Shown: one piece after another, positions 8,203 to 14,698 of the stretch
Layout of the letters: each line of letters begins with the position of its first letter
Position numbering within the stretch: the stretch's first letter is position 1
Assembly: GCA_900548215.1 (NCBI GenBank)
Contig: URJI01000056.1
Coordinates: forward strand, 1-19,248
Source: an uncultured Coprococcus sp.
Lineage (GTDB): Bacteria > Bacillota > Clostridia > Lachnospirales > Lachnospiraceae
DNA length: 19,248 bases
Direction of reading: 5' to 3'
Program-made: the position numbers and the translations under genes
The notes under the pieces: model-generated
The model's input: only the letters and a program-made list of their open reading frames with translations
Database searches by the model: none
Told to the model about the DNA's origin: nothing

Positions 8203-8988
8203 TTGAAAAAATTAGGTTTCATAGGTATGGGAAATATGGCACAGGCACTCTGTGCAGGATTCGTAAATTCTGGAAAGATATCAGCGGGTGATGTGTATGC
8301 TTACGCACCACATTATGACAAGTTATGTGCCAATTCTGAGAAATATGGCTTCACACCGTGCAGATCACTTGCCGAGCTGGTTGATTCTGTAGATACCGTC
8401 ATCATGGCATGCAAGCCATATCAGATAAATGACGTCCTTGTTGAGACCGGAGAAAAGCTTCATGGAAAGGCTCTTATATCAGTTGCAGCGGGATGGGATT
8501 TCAAGAAATACAGCGAGTACTTCGACAGCTCAGTAAGAGTACAGTTTGTCATGCCGAATACACCGGCAATGGTATATGAGGGTGTGATGCTCTTTGAAGC
8601 CCAGAACTCTCTTGAGAAAGATGAGAGAGAGCAGATAAAGGATCTGTTCGCTTCGGTTGGAATAGTAGAGGAACTCTCGTCATCCCTTATGGGAATAGGT
8701 GGAGCTGTTACTGGATGTGGCCCTGCATTTGTAGATATGTTTATAGAAGGGTATGCCGATGCTGCGGTAAAGTATGGCGTGCCAAGACAGACTGCATACA
8801 GACTCATATCACAGATGATACTCGGCTCGGCAAAACTTCAGCTTGAGACGGGAGAACATCCGGGCGTGCTTAAGGATAATGTATGTTCGCCATCAGGAAC
8901 AACGATCTGCGGTGTGGCATCACTTGAAGAGTCAGGAATAAGGAGCGCCTGCATAAAGTCGATAGATGCCATAATGAACAAGAAGTAG
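8203..8988 (+). CDS. proC: Pyrroline-5-carboxylate reductase
   Basis: Last step of proline synthesis: NAD(P)H-dependent reduction of 1-pyrroline-5-carboxylate to proline, cytoplasmic. The 261-residue product has the N-terminal Rossmann fingerprint GFIGMGNMAQA (G8, G10), the VMPNTPA motif, the GCGPAF turn, and the C-terminal signature SPSGTT (229-234), where the usual second residue pair is GG; a serine replaces the first glycine. Length fits the family (about 260-280). The start is TTG: AAGGAG (8190-8195) ends 7 bases before it and no in-frame ATG lies nearby with a comparable site. The 113-bp gap upstream holds an inverted repeat ATCTGCC/GGCAGAT but no clear terminator, so partial read-through from the acetylation operon is possible. 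Confidence 0.95.
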   Translation: MKKLGFIGMGNMAQALCAGFVNSGKISAGDVYAYAPHYDKLCANSEKYGFTPCRSLAELVDSVDTVIMACKPYQINDVLVETGEKLHGKALISVAAGWDFKKYSEYFDSSVRVQFVMPNTPAMVYEGVMLFEAQNSLEKDEREQIKDLFASVGIVEELSSSLMGIGGAVTGCGPAFVDMFIEGYADAAVKYGVPRQTAYRLISQMILGSAKLQLETGEHPGVLKDNVCSPSGTTICGVASLEESGIRSACIKSIDAIMNKK

Positions 8989-9001
8989 GAGACAGATTAA
9001 A

Positions 9002-9088
9002 ATGCAGGACAGTGATTTCTTCGGACGGGAGAAGATCAGCAGGATACTGCAGCAGGGAATATATTATACAGCATTTACAAAAAAATAA
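9002..9088 (+). pseudogene. 28-codon ORF, possible 5' remnant of a MATE transporter gene
   Basis: An ATG at 9002 follows AGGAG (8987-8991), which overlaps the proC stop, and opens a 28-residue frame ending at TAA 9086-9088. The first half, MQDSDFFGREKISRIL, resembles from memory the N-terminus of some Clostridia MATE efflux pumps (FFGxxKISKILLKIAPP). The rest (QQGIYYTAFTKK) does not continue into a membrane protein. I infer that an internal deletion left only the start, or the start and end, of a former gene. It could instead be a real small protein or chance. The terminator at 9101 comes right after. Confidence 0.35.
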
Positions 9089-9100
9089 TATTGAATTTTC

Positions 9101-9136
9101 AAAACCTCTGCATGATAGGTCATGCAGAGGTTTTTT
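9101..9136. terminator. Strong, probably bidirectional terminator between proC and the kinase gene
   Basis: AAAACCTCTGCATG (9101-9114) and CATGCAGAGGTTTT (9121-9134) form a perfect 14-bp stem with a 6-base loop. Six T follow on the plus strand, and the A run on the left gives four T on the minus strand. It lies between convergent genes and can serve proC and the hybrid kinase. Confidence 0.9.
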
Positions 9137-9235
9137 GTTGTAAGGCATGGCACAAGTCATCTGTGCTTATATCATGCTGATTTATTAAGTCAGTAAATGT
9201 GCACGGTGATGGTGAAGCAATCCGGGCACAGCAGC

Positions 9236-11815
9236 CTATCTCTGGAATTTAGACAGGATGCTTATAAGCTGCCTGATATTTAAAGGCTTTGACAGGTGCT
9301 CGTTCATTCCTGCAAGTTTGCACCGCTCAATGTCCTTTGCAAATGCGTTGGCAGTGATGGCTATGATCGGTATACTGGTGGCGTCAGGGTGATCCTGGTT
9401 TCTGATGGCATATGCTGCCTCGATTCCGTCCATTACCGGCATCTGGATATCCATCAGGATTCCGCTGTATGTGCCTGGTGCTGATGATTTGAACATCTCC
9501 ACGCATTCTGCACCGTTACAGGCGTGGCTACAGGCGATTTTATTCATGCTGAGTAGTTCAGATACTACTTCGTAATTTAATGTGTTGTCTTCAGCTACCA
9601 GGAGATGCATTCCTGAGCATACGGACGAGATGTCATGGCTTTCGGAAGTGAAACCTGTCCACAGGTCATCCTTCACGACATAAGGAACATCAACAGTTAT
9701 CTTGAATACTGATCCTTTTCCGATGGTGCTGTCCACTTCTATAGTTCCGTCCATAAGGTCTACAAGTTCTTTTACTATGGCAAGCCCCAGACCGCTTCCC
9801 CTGACGTTGTTGATGCGGGTGTCTGTTTCTCTGGAAAATTTGTTGAATATCTCTGACTGGTATTCGGGCTTTATTCCTATACCGGTGTCGCTTATCGTTG
9901 CAATCAGGCGGAGTTTGTCAGAACCTGGGATCATTTCCTCACTTATGTCAAATACTATATTCCCGCCATCAGGCGTGAACTTTATGGAATTTGAGAGCAG
10001 ATTGGAATATATCTGTTTCAGCTTCAGGTCATCTGCTATGATGCAGCTATGCATGATATCATGGCTGATAAAGGATATGTGCAGATTGTCATTCATCAGT
10101 TCCTGTGCAAATATCTGGCTTAGTGTATCCACTATAGAAGATATCGATGTCTCATGCGGATTTAACTTCTGTGTACCTTTTTCCAGGCTGGTTATATCAA
10201 GAATGTTACTTACAAGCTGCTCTATGTATGAGCCGGATGTCTGGATTTTGTCCAATGCATTTTTTGCCTTTTGCGGCGTGTCCAGAGAGACTTTAGCTAT
10301 GGCGGCAAAGCCCATGACGGCGTTCATTGGTGTTCTGATGTCATGAGCTATCTTAGACAGAAAATCTGACTTGGACTCATTTGCCTTGTTGGCCTCTTCA
10401 GCTATGAGCATCCAGTCCTGCTCACGGCGTTTCTGTTCGCTGATCAGCCTTGTGGCATATAGAATATTTGTCACGGTGCCGCGGGAATCTCTCTTCTTGA
10501 CTATGAATCTTGCACAGTGCCAGTTGCCATCGTTTGCCAGATAGTCCATGGCTATGGTCTCCTCGGAGTGAAGTCTTTCAGCTACGGTTGACAGATCGAA
10601 GAAGTTCAGTACCTTGTCCTGGTATTCAGGCCTGACAAATCTGTGACAGAGCTCTGTCATTTTTGTGGATGCGCGTCCGATACGGCCTGTCAGTCGGTGT
10701 ACTTTGTTGTCGCTTGACACCTCTTCATACAGGTCCTGTTTCAGATCTATTCTGTATATGGAGAAATAAATCTTGCTTATGGCTGATATGATTTCATTGT
10801 TGAGGTTGGCTTCGTCCAGTGCTTCCTGAAGTTTCCTTCTGGAGTCCTGTTCGTAGCACACAAGCTCATCGATATGCTTGAAGCCCATGAGAACCTTTGA
10901 TGAGAAATCATCGCCAAATGGGAATATTTCGGCCTCAAAATATTCCTGGCCGACAGCGTTAGGTGTGACTTGGTAGCGGTATGAAAGTTTCCTGTTTGAT
11001 TCCAGATGTTTTCTTATGTGAGCAGGACTGAGGATCTCCAGAAAGTCCGGCGCAGATTCTGATATCACATATCTGTCGTAATATGCTCTGAGGAGGCTCG
11101 TATAGTTTATAGGATGCCCCTGAACCACACGGTTTCCCCTTGATACGTTTGCTATTGGGGCAATCTTAAGCGGATCAGCCATATCTGTATCAAGATCAAG
11201 ACAGTATACTGATATGTAGTCTGTACAGAGGACGGACATGTATTCTTTTTCACGATTAAGTGCTGTCATGCTTTGCTCAAGGGAATTGCCAGACTGTTCA
11301 AGCAGATCTGCCATACGAAAAGACTCACGGACATTGCCCAGATGTCCGCCCACCACACCGAGAAGACTGATGAATGCTTCTGATTGTTCTATTTGAGGAT
11401 TGTCCAAACCGATAAATCCCTTGAGAGTGTTCTTGAAAAATATAGGGAAAGCAATCGCTGAGTGGATGCTTTGAAGCTTGAGCAGCTCATACTCGGAAGG
11501 CATGATATTTTTCACGTCTTCGATGTTGTCTATGATAACGCTGTCACCCCTTTGAAATAAGTTAAGCCAATATGGCATATCTGAAGGCTTGACTGACTGC
11601 AATTGATCCTGCCATGTCTGTATATGCTCGGCACACCATTCGTATGTGTTGCGGAATACTCCTGTAAGCTCGTCCCTGTCAAATATATATACACGCTCAG
11701 ATGAAGTGCTGCTTCCAATGATTCTGAGCAGAGTCTGGATAGAAGTTCTAAGCTCATCTCGATTCTGGGCGCGGTCAATAGCTACCATTTGCTGTAGAAT
11801 AATGAAATTATCCAT
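9236..11815 (-). CDS. Orphan soluble hybrid histidine kinase (GAF / PAS-like / HisKA / HATPase / receiver)
   Basis: An 859-residue two-component hybrid kinase with no membrane segment, so probably a cytoplasmic sensor. Order: about 1-170 a GAF-like domain (SERVYIFDRDE start); about 190-460 two PAS-like stretches; HisKA with His491 in AHDIRTPMNA; HATPase with the N box LLSNSIKFTP, G1 DTGIG and G2 GSGLGLAIVKE; and a receiver with the acidic AEDN, phospho-acceptor Asp789 in MDIQMPVMDG and the KP lysine near the end. No HPt domain is present and no response regulator gene is next door, so the phosphate target is unknown. The ATG at 11815 is preceded by AAAGGGGGAA. The gene diverges from spoVT. 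A role in sporulation entry, as for orphan kinases acting on Spo0A, is possible but only inferred from position. Confidence 0.93.
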   Translation of the reverse strand: MDNFIILQQMVAIDRAQNRDELRTSIQTLLRIIGSSTSSERVYIFDRDELTGVFRNTYEWCAEHIQTWQDQLQSVKPSDMPYWLNLFQRGDSVIIDNIEDVKNIMPSEYELLKLQSIHSAIAFPIFFKNTLKGFIGLDNPQIEQSEAFISLLGVVGGHLGNVRESFRMADLLEQSGNSLEQSMTALNREKEYMSVLCTDYISVYCLDLDTDMADPLKIAPIANVSRGNRVVQGHPINYTSLLRAYYDRYVISESAPDFLEILSPAHIRKHLESNRKLSYRYQVTPNAVGQEYFEAEIFPFGDDFSSKVLMGFKHIDELVCYEQDSRRKLQEALDEANLNNEIISAISKIYFSIYRIDLKQDLYEEVSSDNKVHRLTGRIGRASTKMTELCHRFVRPEYQDKVLNFFDLSTVAERLHSEETIAMDYLANDGNWHCARFIVKKRDSRGTVTNILYATRLISEQKRREQDWMLIAEEANKANESKSDFLSKIAHDIRTPMNAVMGFAAIAKVSLDTPQKAKNALDKIQTSGSYIEQLVSNILDITSLEKGTQKLNPHETSISSIVDTLSQIFAQELMNDNLHISFISHDIMHSCIIADDLKLKQIYSNLLSNSIKFTPDGGNIVFDISEEMIPGSDKLRLIATISDTGIGIKPEYQSEIFNKFSRETDTRINNVRGSGLGLAIVKELVDLMDGTIEVDSTIGKGSVFKITVDVPYVVKDDLWTGFTSESHDISSVCSGMHLLVAEDNTLNYEVVSELLSMNKIACSHACNGAECVEMFKSSAPGTYSGILMDIQMPVMDGIEAAYAIRNQDHPDATSIPIIAITANAFAKDIERCKLAGMNEHLSKPLNIRQLISILSKFQR

Positions 11816-11976
11816 GTATAGATTCCCCCTTTGTAGAAATATAATAGCATTTGATGCAAATATCCCCTTGTTTGATATAATTTTACTAATTTTATGGAAA
11901 AAAATCTATATATATACGGCAATTAATTATATATACAAAATAATCTGGACCATGGATTCATGATGCCTGGATATAA

Positions 11977-12005
11977 GAATAATTTTCTGCAGTTTCCACA
12001 TAATA
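11977..12005 (+). promoter_or_regulatory. Sigma-G-type promoter of spoVT
   Basis: GAATA (11977-11981), 17 bases, CATAATA (11999-12005). This fits the Bacillus sigma-G consensus (-35 gHATR, 17-18 spacer, -10 CATnHTA) at every defined position. The expected start of transcription is near 12012, and GGAGGG (12034-12039) follows. spoVT of B. subtilis is known to be sigma-G-dependent. Confidence 0.65.
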
Positions 12006-12051
12006 ACTCCAAAGCAATTAATTAACATGTGATGGAGGGTTTAGACTGATT

Positions 12052-12594
12052 ATGAAGGCTACAGGAATAGTGAGGCGTATTGATGATCTTGGCAGGATTG
12101 TGGTGCCTAAGGAGATAAGAAAAGTTCTTAGAATCCGGGAAGGCGACCCGCTTGAGATTTTCACAGGCAAAGAAGGCGAAATAGTTCTTAAAAAATATTC
12201 CCCGATGGCTGATCTTACAGAATTTTCTCAGCGGTATGTAGAAGCAATATCACAGAGCCTGGGATTGCCGGTGGCTATCACTGACAGGGATACGGTGATA
12301 GCTGTTGCCGGGATGCCCAAAAAGGAACTTCTTGGCAAAGAACTGCACAGAGATATTGAAAATGTGATAAATGAGAGAGGGACTGTGATTGCCAGAAAGG
12401 ATGAACAGAAATTTGTCCATATTACAGACTCTGACCCTGAGTGTGAAGGCCAGGTTATACAGACAATCATATCTGAGGGAGATGCAGTCGGGGCGGTTGT
12501 GGTTATAGTAAAGAAAGACCGCAAAATAGGCGAAATAGAGCAAAAAGCGGCGACTATAGCAGCAGCCTTTCTTGGAAAACAGATGGAGGGATAG
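12052..12594 (+). CDS. spoVT: Stage V sporulation protein T, AbrB-type forespore regulator
   Basis: Transcription factor that tunes late forespore gene expression. The 180-residue product (178 in B. subtilis) has an N-terminal swapped-hairpin AbrB domain at 1-50 (MKATGIVRRIDDLGRIVVPKEIR) and a C-terminal GAF-like domain at about 56-178 (AISQSLGLPVAITD, then GDAVGAVVVIVKK). SpoVT forms tetramers in the family. The ATG at 12052 has GGAGGG 12 bases upstream, a slightly long spacing; no other start fits the conserved N-terminus. It opens the sporulation cluster and is driven by the sigma-G-type promoter at 11977. The yabM and mazG-like yabN genes that follow spoVT in Bacillus are absent. Confidence 0.96.
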   Translation: MKATGIVRRIDDLGRIVVPKEIRKVLRIREGDPLEIFTGKEGEIVLKKYSPMADLTEFSQRYVEAISQSLGLPVAITDRDTVIAVAGMPKKELLGKELHRDIENVINERGTVIARKDEQKFVHITDSDPECEGQVIQTIISEGDAVGAVVVIVKKDRKIGEIEQKAATIAAAFLGKQMEG

Positions 12595-12627
12595 CTTCCT
12601 TGGCTGGAATCTTGCAAAAAGTAAGTA

Positions 12628-12662
12628 AAATCAAGGGGTTTCAGCCTTGAAATCCCTGATTT
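12628..12662 (+). terminator. Long interrupted hairpin after spoVT, weak terminator candidate
   Basis: AAATCA, GGG and TTTCA on the left pair in order with TGAAA, CCC and TGATTT on the right, with one-base irregularities and a small loop. Only three T follow, so termination may be weak. It ends 3 bases before the -35 of the HU promoter. An alternative fold TCAAGG/CCTTGA uses part of the same bases. Confidence 0.45.
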
Positions 12663-12665
12663 GCC

Positions 12666-12694
12666 TTGACAAATATAACCATTTTAGGTATAAC
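12666..12694 (+). promoter_or_regulatory. Strong sigma-A promoter of the HU-rqcP unit
   Basis: Perfect TTGACA (12666-12671), a 17-base spacer and TATAAC (12689-12694). About 80 bases of leader follow before the HU start, with a strong AAAGGAGGAG ribosome binding site at 12764-12773. This fits high expression. Confidence 0.85.
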
Positions 12695-12780
12695 TATACA
12701 TGTTGAGCTCGTAGTTTTTGCTTTTTTATAGTTGAAGGCATTATGTAGAGCGTTTATTTATTTAAAGGAGGAGTTTTCTG

Positions 12781-13053
12781 ATGAATAAGACAGAATTAGT
12801 TGCAGCAATTGCTGAGAAGACAGAATTATCAAAGAAGGACGCTGAGGCAGCATTAAAGGCTTTTACAGACGTTGTAGCAGACGAGTTAAAGAAAGGTGAG
12901 AAGATTCAGTTAGTTGGATTTGGTACATTTGAGGTATCAGAGAGACCAGCTAGAGAGGGAAGAAACCCAAGAACAGGCGAGACAATGACAATCGCAGCTT
13001 CAAAGGCTCCTAAGTTCAAGGCTGGAAAGGCATTAAAGGATTCAATCAACTAA
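12781..13053 (+). CDS. hup: DNA-binding protein HU
   Basis: Small histone-like nucleoid protein of 90 residues that bends and compacts DNA as a dimer. Seen: N-terminal helices, GFGTF (46-50), and the DNA-binding arm RNPRTGE (61-67) with the intercalating Pro63, then the KFKAGKALKD end. Length is typical. The ribosome binding site AAAGGAGGAG is close to perfect. Codon use stands out: all six leucines are TTA and all arginines AGA, while spoVT and rqcP next to it use CTT, CTG or TTG for leucine. I read this as bias of a highly expressed gene, less likely as transfer. rqcP follows after 16 bases without a terminator, so the two are probably co-transcribed. Confidence 0.97.
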   Translation: MNKTELVAAIAEKTELSKKDAEAALKAFTDVVADELKKGEKIQLVGFGTFEVSERPAREGRNPRTGETMTIAASKAPKFKAGKALKDSIN

Positions 13054-13069
13054 TCTTTAAAGGTTTGAT

Positions 13070-13309
13070 ATGAGACTTGATAAATACCTTAAGGTATCGA
13101 GAATTATTAAGCGTAGAACCGTGGCGAACGAGGCGTGTGATGCGGGAAGAGTCATGGTGAACGACAAGGTGGCAAAGGCTGGAACAGAAGTCAGGGTTGG
13201 GGATGTTATCGAGATAGCATTTGGCAACAAGACAGTAAAGGTCAGGGTTACCATGATTGCAGATTCCACCAAGAAGGAAGATGCAAAAGAGATGTTCGAA
13301 TATGTGTAA
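13070..13309 (+). CDS. rqcP: RqcP, S4-domain ribosome quality control protein (YabO)
   Basis: RNA-binding S4-domain protein of 79 residues. In Firmicutes RqcP works with RqcH on stalled 50S subunits and helps add the C-terminal alanine tail that marks nascent chains for degradation. Seen: the S4 core at about 1-60 (MRLDKYLKVSRIIKRRTVANE, AGRVMVNDKVAK) and a short charged end. Length agrees with B. subtilis YabO (86). ATG at 13070 has AAAGG about 7 bases upstream. It lies between HU and yabP as yabO lies before yabP in Bacillus, but a strong terminator separates it from yabP. The Hsp15-like family is related, but the size and position favour RqcP. Confidence 0.93.
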   Translation: MRLDKYLKVSRIIKRRTVANEACDAGRVMVNDKVAKAGTEVRVGDVIEIAFGNKTVKVRVTMIADSTKKEDAKEMFEYV

Positions 13310-13334
13310 CTGTCAGGTTACAGTAATGTATAAG

Positions 13335-13377
13335 AATATGCCGGAATATACGAAAGTTATTCCGGCATATTTTTTTT
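13335..13377 (+). terminator. Strong terminator after rqcP
   Basis: AATATGCCGGAATA (13335-13348) and TATTCCGGCATATT (13358-13371) form a perfect 14-bp stem with a 9-base loop followed by a run of T to 13377. It cuts off the HU-rqcP unit from yabP. Confidence 0.93.
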
Positions 13378-13393
13378 AGTATGTTCATATAGT
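13365..13393 (+). promoter_or_regulatory. Sigma-E-type promoter of yabP-yabQ inside the terminator arm
   Basis: GCATATT (13365-13371), 14 bases, CATATAGT (13386-13393). It fits the Bacillus sigma-E consensus (-35 kmATAtt, -10 CATACAnT) with one -10 mismatch. The -35 lies in the 3' arm of the rqcP terminator. Expected start near 13400, 24 bases before the yabP ATG. In B. subtilis yabP and yabQ belong to the sigma-E regulon. Confidence 0.65.
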
Positions 13394-13423
13394 TTATTAA
13401 ATAGCTTGAGAAGGTTTCTTAAC

Positions 13424-13699
13424 ATGGGTGAATTGGGAAGTAGAGCTAACACACACAAGCTGACCATGGACAACCGGGAAAGTGCATCTATGACGGGGAT
13501 AATAAAGGTGATATCAATAGATCCTGATCTTGTTCTCCTGGTCACTGAACAAGGAAAACTCAAGATAACTGGCAAGAACATGCAGGCGAATACTTTGGAC
13601 CTTGACAAGGGAATATTGGAGCTTTCAGGGCACTTCAACTCTGTGGTGTACTCAGGTGATAAGGATGGAGGAATGACGCTTAAGGGGCTGTTCAAGTGA
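13424..13699 (+). CDS. yabP: Spore coat/cortex protein YabP
   Basis: Sporulation protein of 91 residues, made in the mother cell in Bacillus; its exact biochemical role is not settled. Seen: the family pattern HKLTMDNRESASMTGIIKVISID, then LLVTEQGKLKITGKNMQ, then LDLDKGILELSGHFNSVVY, a beta-rich fold. I chose the ATG at 13424 because GAGAAGG (13408-13414) is 9 bases upstream; a TTG at 13406 in the same frame lies inside this ribosome binding site region and has none of its own. The stop overlaps the yabQ start, which indicates translational coupling. Confidence 0.93.
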   Translation: MGELGSRANTHKLTMDNRESASMTGIIKVISIDPDLVLLVTEQGKLKITGKNMQANTLDLDKGILELSGHFNSVVYSGDKDGGMTLKGLFK

Positions 13700-14034
13700 T
13701 AAGTGATATGGTGAGGCAGCAGGTTGCGGGATATCTGGCATTTGTGTATGCTGGTGCTTTGTCAGGGGCAGCGGGAGCGCTGGTAAACATGTTTGTTAAA
13801 GCCATGAAAAAGCATAAGGTGGCTGTGTGGATATGCGACTTGACGTTTTGGTTGGCATTAAGTGCGATAATTATAAGGGTAAATTATGTTTACTGCGATG
13901 GGACATTGCGGCTGTATATTTTTTTAGGATTTTTTTCAGGTTTTTTACTAATTTTTTGCACAATAAATTGGGTTCTGTCGAAAATTGTGAACTACATATT
14001 GTATTTAAAAAAGAAAGGTTTGGAAAAAGTGTAA
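13696..14034 (+). CDS. yabQ: Spore cortex biosynthesis protein YabQ
   Basis: Membrane protein of 112 residues needed for spore cortex formation in Bacillus, where it sits in the mother-cell and forespore membranes. Seen: three or four hydrophobic segments (VAGYLAFVYAGALSGAAGALVN; VWICDLTFWLALSAIII; YIFLGFFSGFLLIFC) and a basic C-terminus. The GTG at 13696 overlaps the yabP stop as GTGA, with AAGGGG at 13682-13687; an ATG at 13708 is a weaker alternative. Length is below the B. subtilis protein (about 210) because the extra C-terminal region is missing, as is common in Clostridia. The 5' part matches; the family call is good and the assignment is backed by order. Confidence 0.88.
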   Translation: MISDMVRQQVAGYLAFVYAGALSGAAGALVNMFVKAMKKHKVAVWICDLTFWLALSAIIIRVNYVYCDGTLRLYIFLGFFSGFLLIFCTINWVLSKIVNYILYLKKKGLEKV

Positions 14035-14054
14035 ATGTGAGGACAAAAAGTGCG

Positions 14055-14083
14055 TTGACATAATTAGTCTTAAATAGTAAAAT
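14055..14083 (+). promoter_or_regulatory. Sigma-A promoter of divIC
   Basis: Perfect TTGACA (14055-14060), a 17-base spacer and TAAAAT (14078-14083). It gives divIC a vegetative promoter separate from the sporulation genes upstream, fitting an essential division role. Confidence 0.82.
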
Positions 14084-14091
14084 TATGTCAA
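14055..14091. repeat. Perfect 11-bp inverted repeat enclosing the divIC promoter
   Basis: TTGACATAATT (14055-14065) and AATTATGTCAA (14081-14091) are exact reverse complements separated by 15 bases. The -35 lies in the left arm and the -10 overlaps the right arm. The minus strand also has TTGACA with ACTAAT at 17 bases, a weak second promoter. The form suits an operator or a regulated RNA stem; no T run follows. Confidence 0.8.
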
Positions 14092-14169
14092 TATGTTCGT
14101 TTGAGTGCGATTTTTTTGTATATTATTACAAGAAACAGCGTAAATACAATAATGATTGGGGAGTTCTTG

Positions 14170-14496
14170 ATGAACAATAATGTCGGCAGACAGAGCAACA
14201 AAAAGAAGAATAATAAGATAACAACCAGAATGGGAATGATTATAGTCATTGGCTGTCTTGCACTGCTTGCAGTGGTTGTTATATATAAGGCGCAGGATCT
14301 GAAGAGCCAGAAGCAGAACCTTCAGGTTCAGGCAGCAGAGCTTCAGAATCAGCTTGAGGAAGCGAAGCAGGATTACAAGAAGCTTGAGGAGCGCGAGAAG
14401 TATATGAAGACAGATGAATATGTGGAGGATGTGGCAAGATCACAGCTTGGTCTGGTATATCCTGATGAGATCGTGGTGAAGCCGGAGGAGAACTAG
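14170..14496 (+). CDS. divIC: Septum formation protein DivIC/FtsB
   Basis: Bitopic division protein that joins FtsL and DivIB at the septum and helps switch on septal wall synthesis. From the ATG at 14170 it has 108 residues: a basic cytoplasmic N-terminus (1-20), a membrane segment at about 22-39, a coiled coil rich in Gln, Glu and Leu at about 42-77, and the C-terminal signature YVEDVARSQLGLVYPDE (84-100). GGGGAG (14158-14163) precedes this ATG by 6 bases; an upstream in-frame ATG at 14101 would add an odd N-terminal piece and has no such site. It has its own promoter and terminator. Confidence 0.93.
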   Translation: MNNNVGRQSNKKKNNKITTRMGMIIVIGCLALLAVVVIYKAQDLKSQKQNLQVQAAELQNQLEEAKQDYKKLEEREKYMKTDEYVEDVARSQLGLVYPDEIVVKPEEN

Positions 14497-14545
14497 ACGT
14501 ATATGAGTTTAGTTGTGACAACTGGTAGAATAAGATCATAATAAA

Positions 14546-14578
14546 GCGGATGCTGATTTCAGCATTCGCCTTTTTTTT
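14546..14578 (+). terminator. Rho-independent terminator after divIC
   Basis: GCGGATGCTG (14546-14555) pairs with CAGCATTCGC (14560-14569), with one G-T pair, a 4-base loop and eight T at 14571-14578. Confidence 0.9.
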
Positions 14579-14582
14579 ACCC

Positions 14583-14634
14583 TTGCAACATCTATACTTC
14601 ATCTCACTATTATCGTGCCGGCTGACAGATGTTG
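14583..14634 (+). promoter_or_regulatory. Upstream region of spoIIE with weak promoter and 8-bp inverted repeat
   Basis: TTGCAA (14583-14588) and TATTAT (14608-14613) are 19 bases apart, longer than optimal, which would fit an activated promoter; spoIIE of Bacillus depends on Spo0A with an unusually long spacer. CAACATCT (14586-14593) and AGATGTTG (14627-14634) form an inverted repeat. I did not find a clear TGTCGAA Spo0A box. Confidence 0.35.
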
Positions 14635-14698
14635 TGTGACTTATTCTGGTTCGCTGCAAATGCCACCCGGTATACCTTGTGACTAGGGAGGCTGGAAA

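Noticed and set aside
9702..10346. Open frame of 214 codons on the plus strand inside the hybrid kinase gene
   Set aside because: It is antisense to the HisKA/HATPase region, rich in Ser/Leu/Ile as expected for a shadow frame, with no ribosome binding site.
12695..12780. Riboswitch or attenuator in the HU leader
   Set aside because: The leader of about 80 bases shows no strong stem with a T run and no known motif; it seems an ordinary long leader.
13406..13423. TTG at 13406 as the yabP start
   Set aside because: It lies only about 6 bases after the inferred sigma-E start site and has no upstream ribosome binding site, whereas GAGAAGG serves the ATG at 13424.
14101..14169. ATG at 14101 as the divIC start
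   Set aside because: The extra 23 residues do not resemble DivIC and have no ribosome binding site, and this ATG lies just after the -10, too close to the transcription start.
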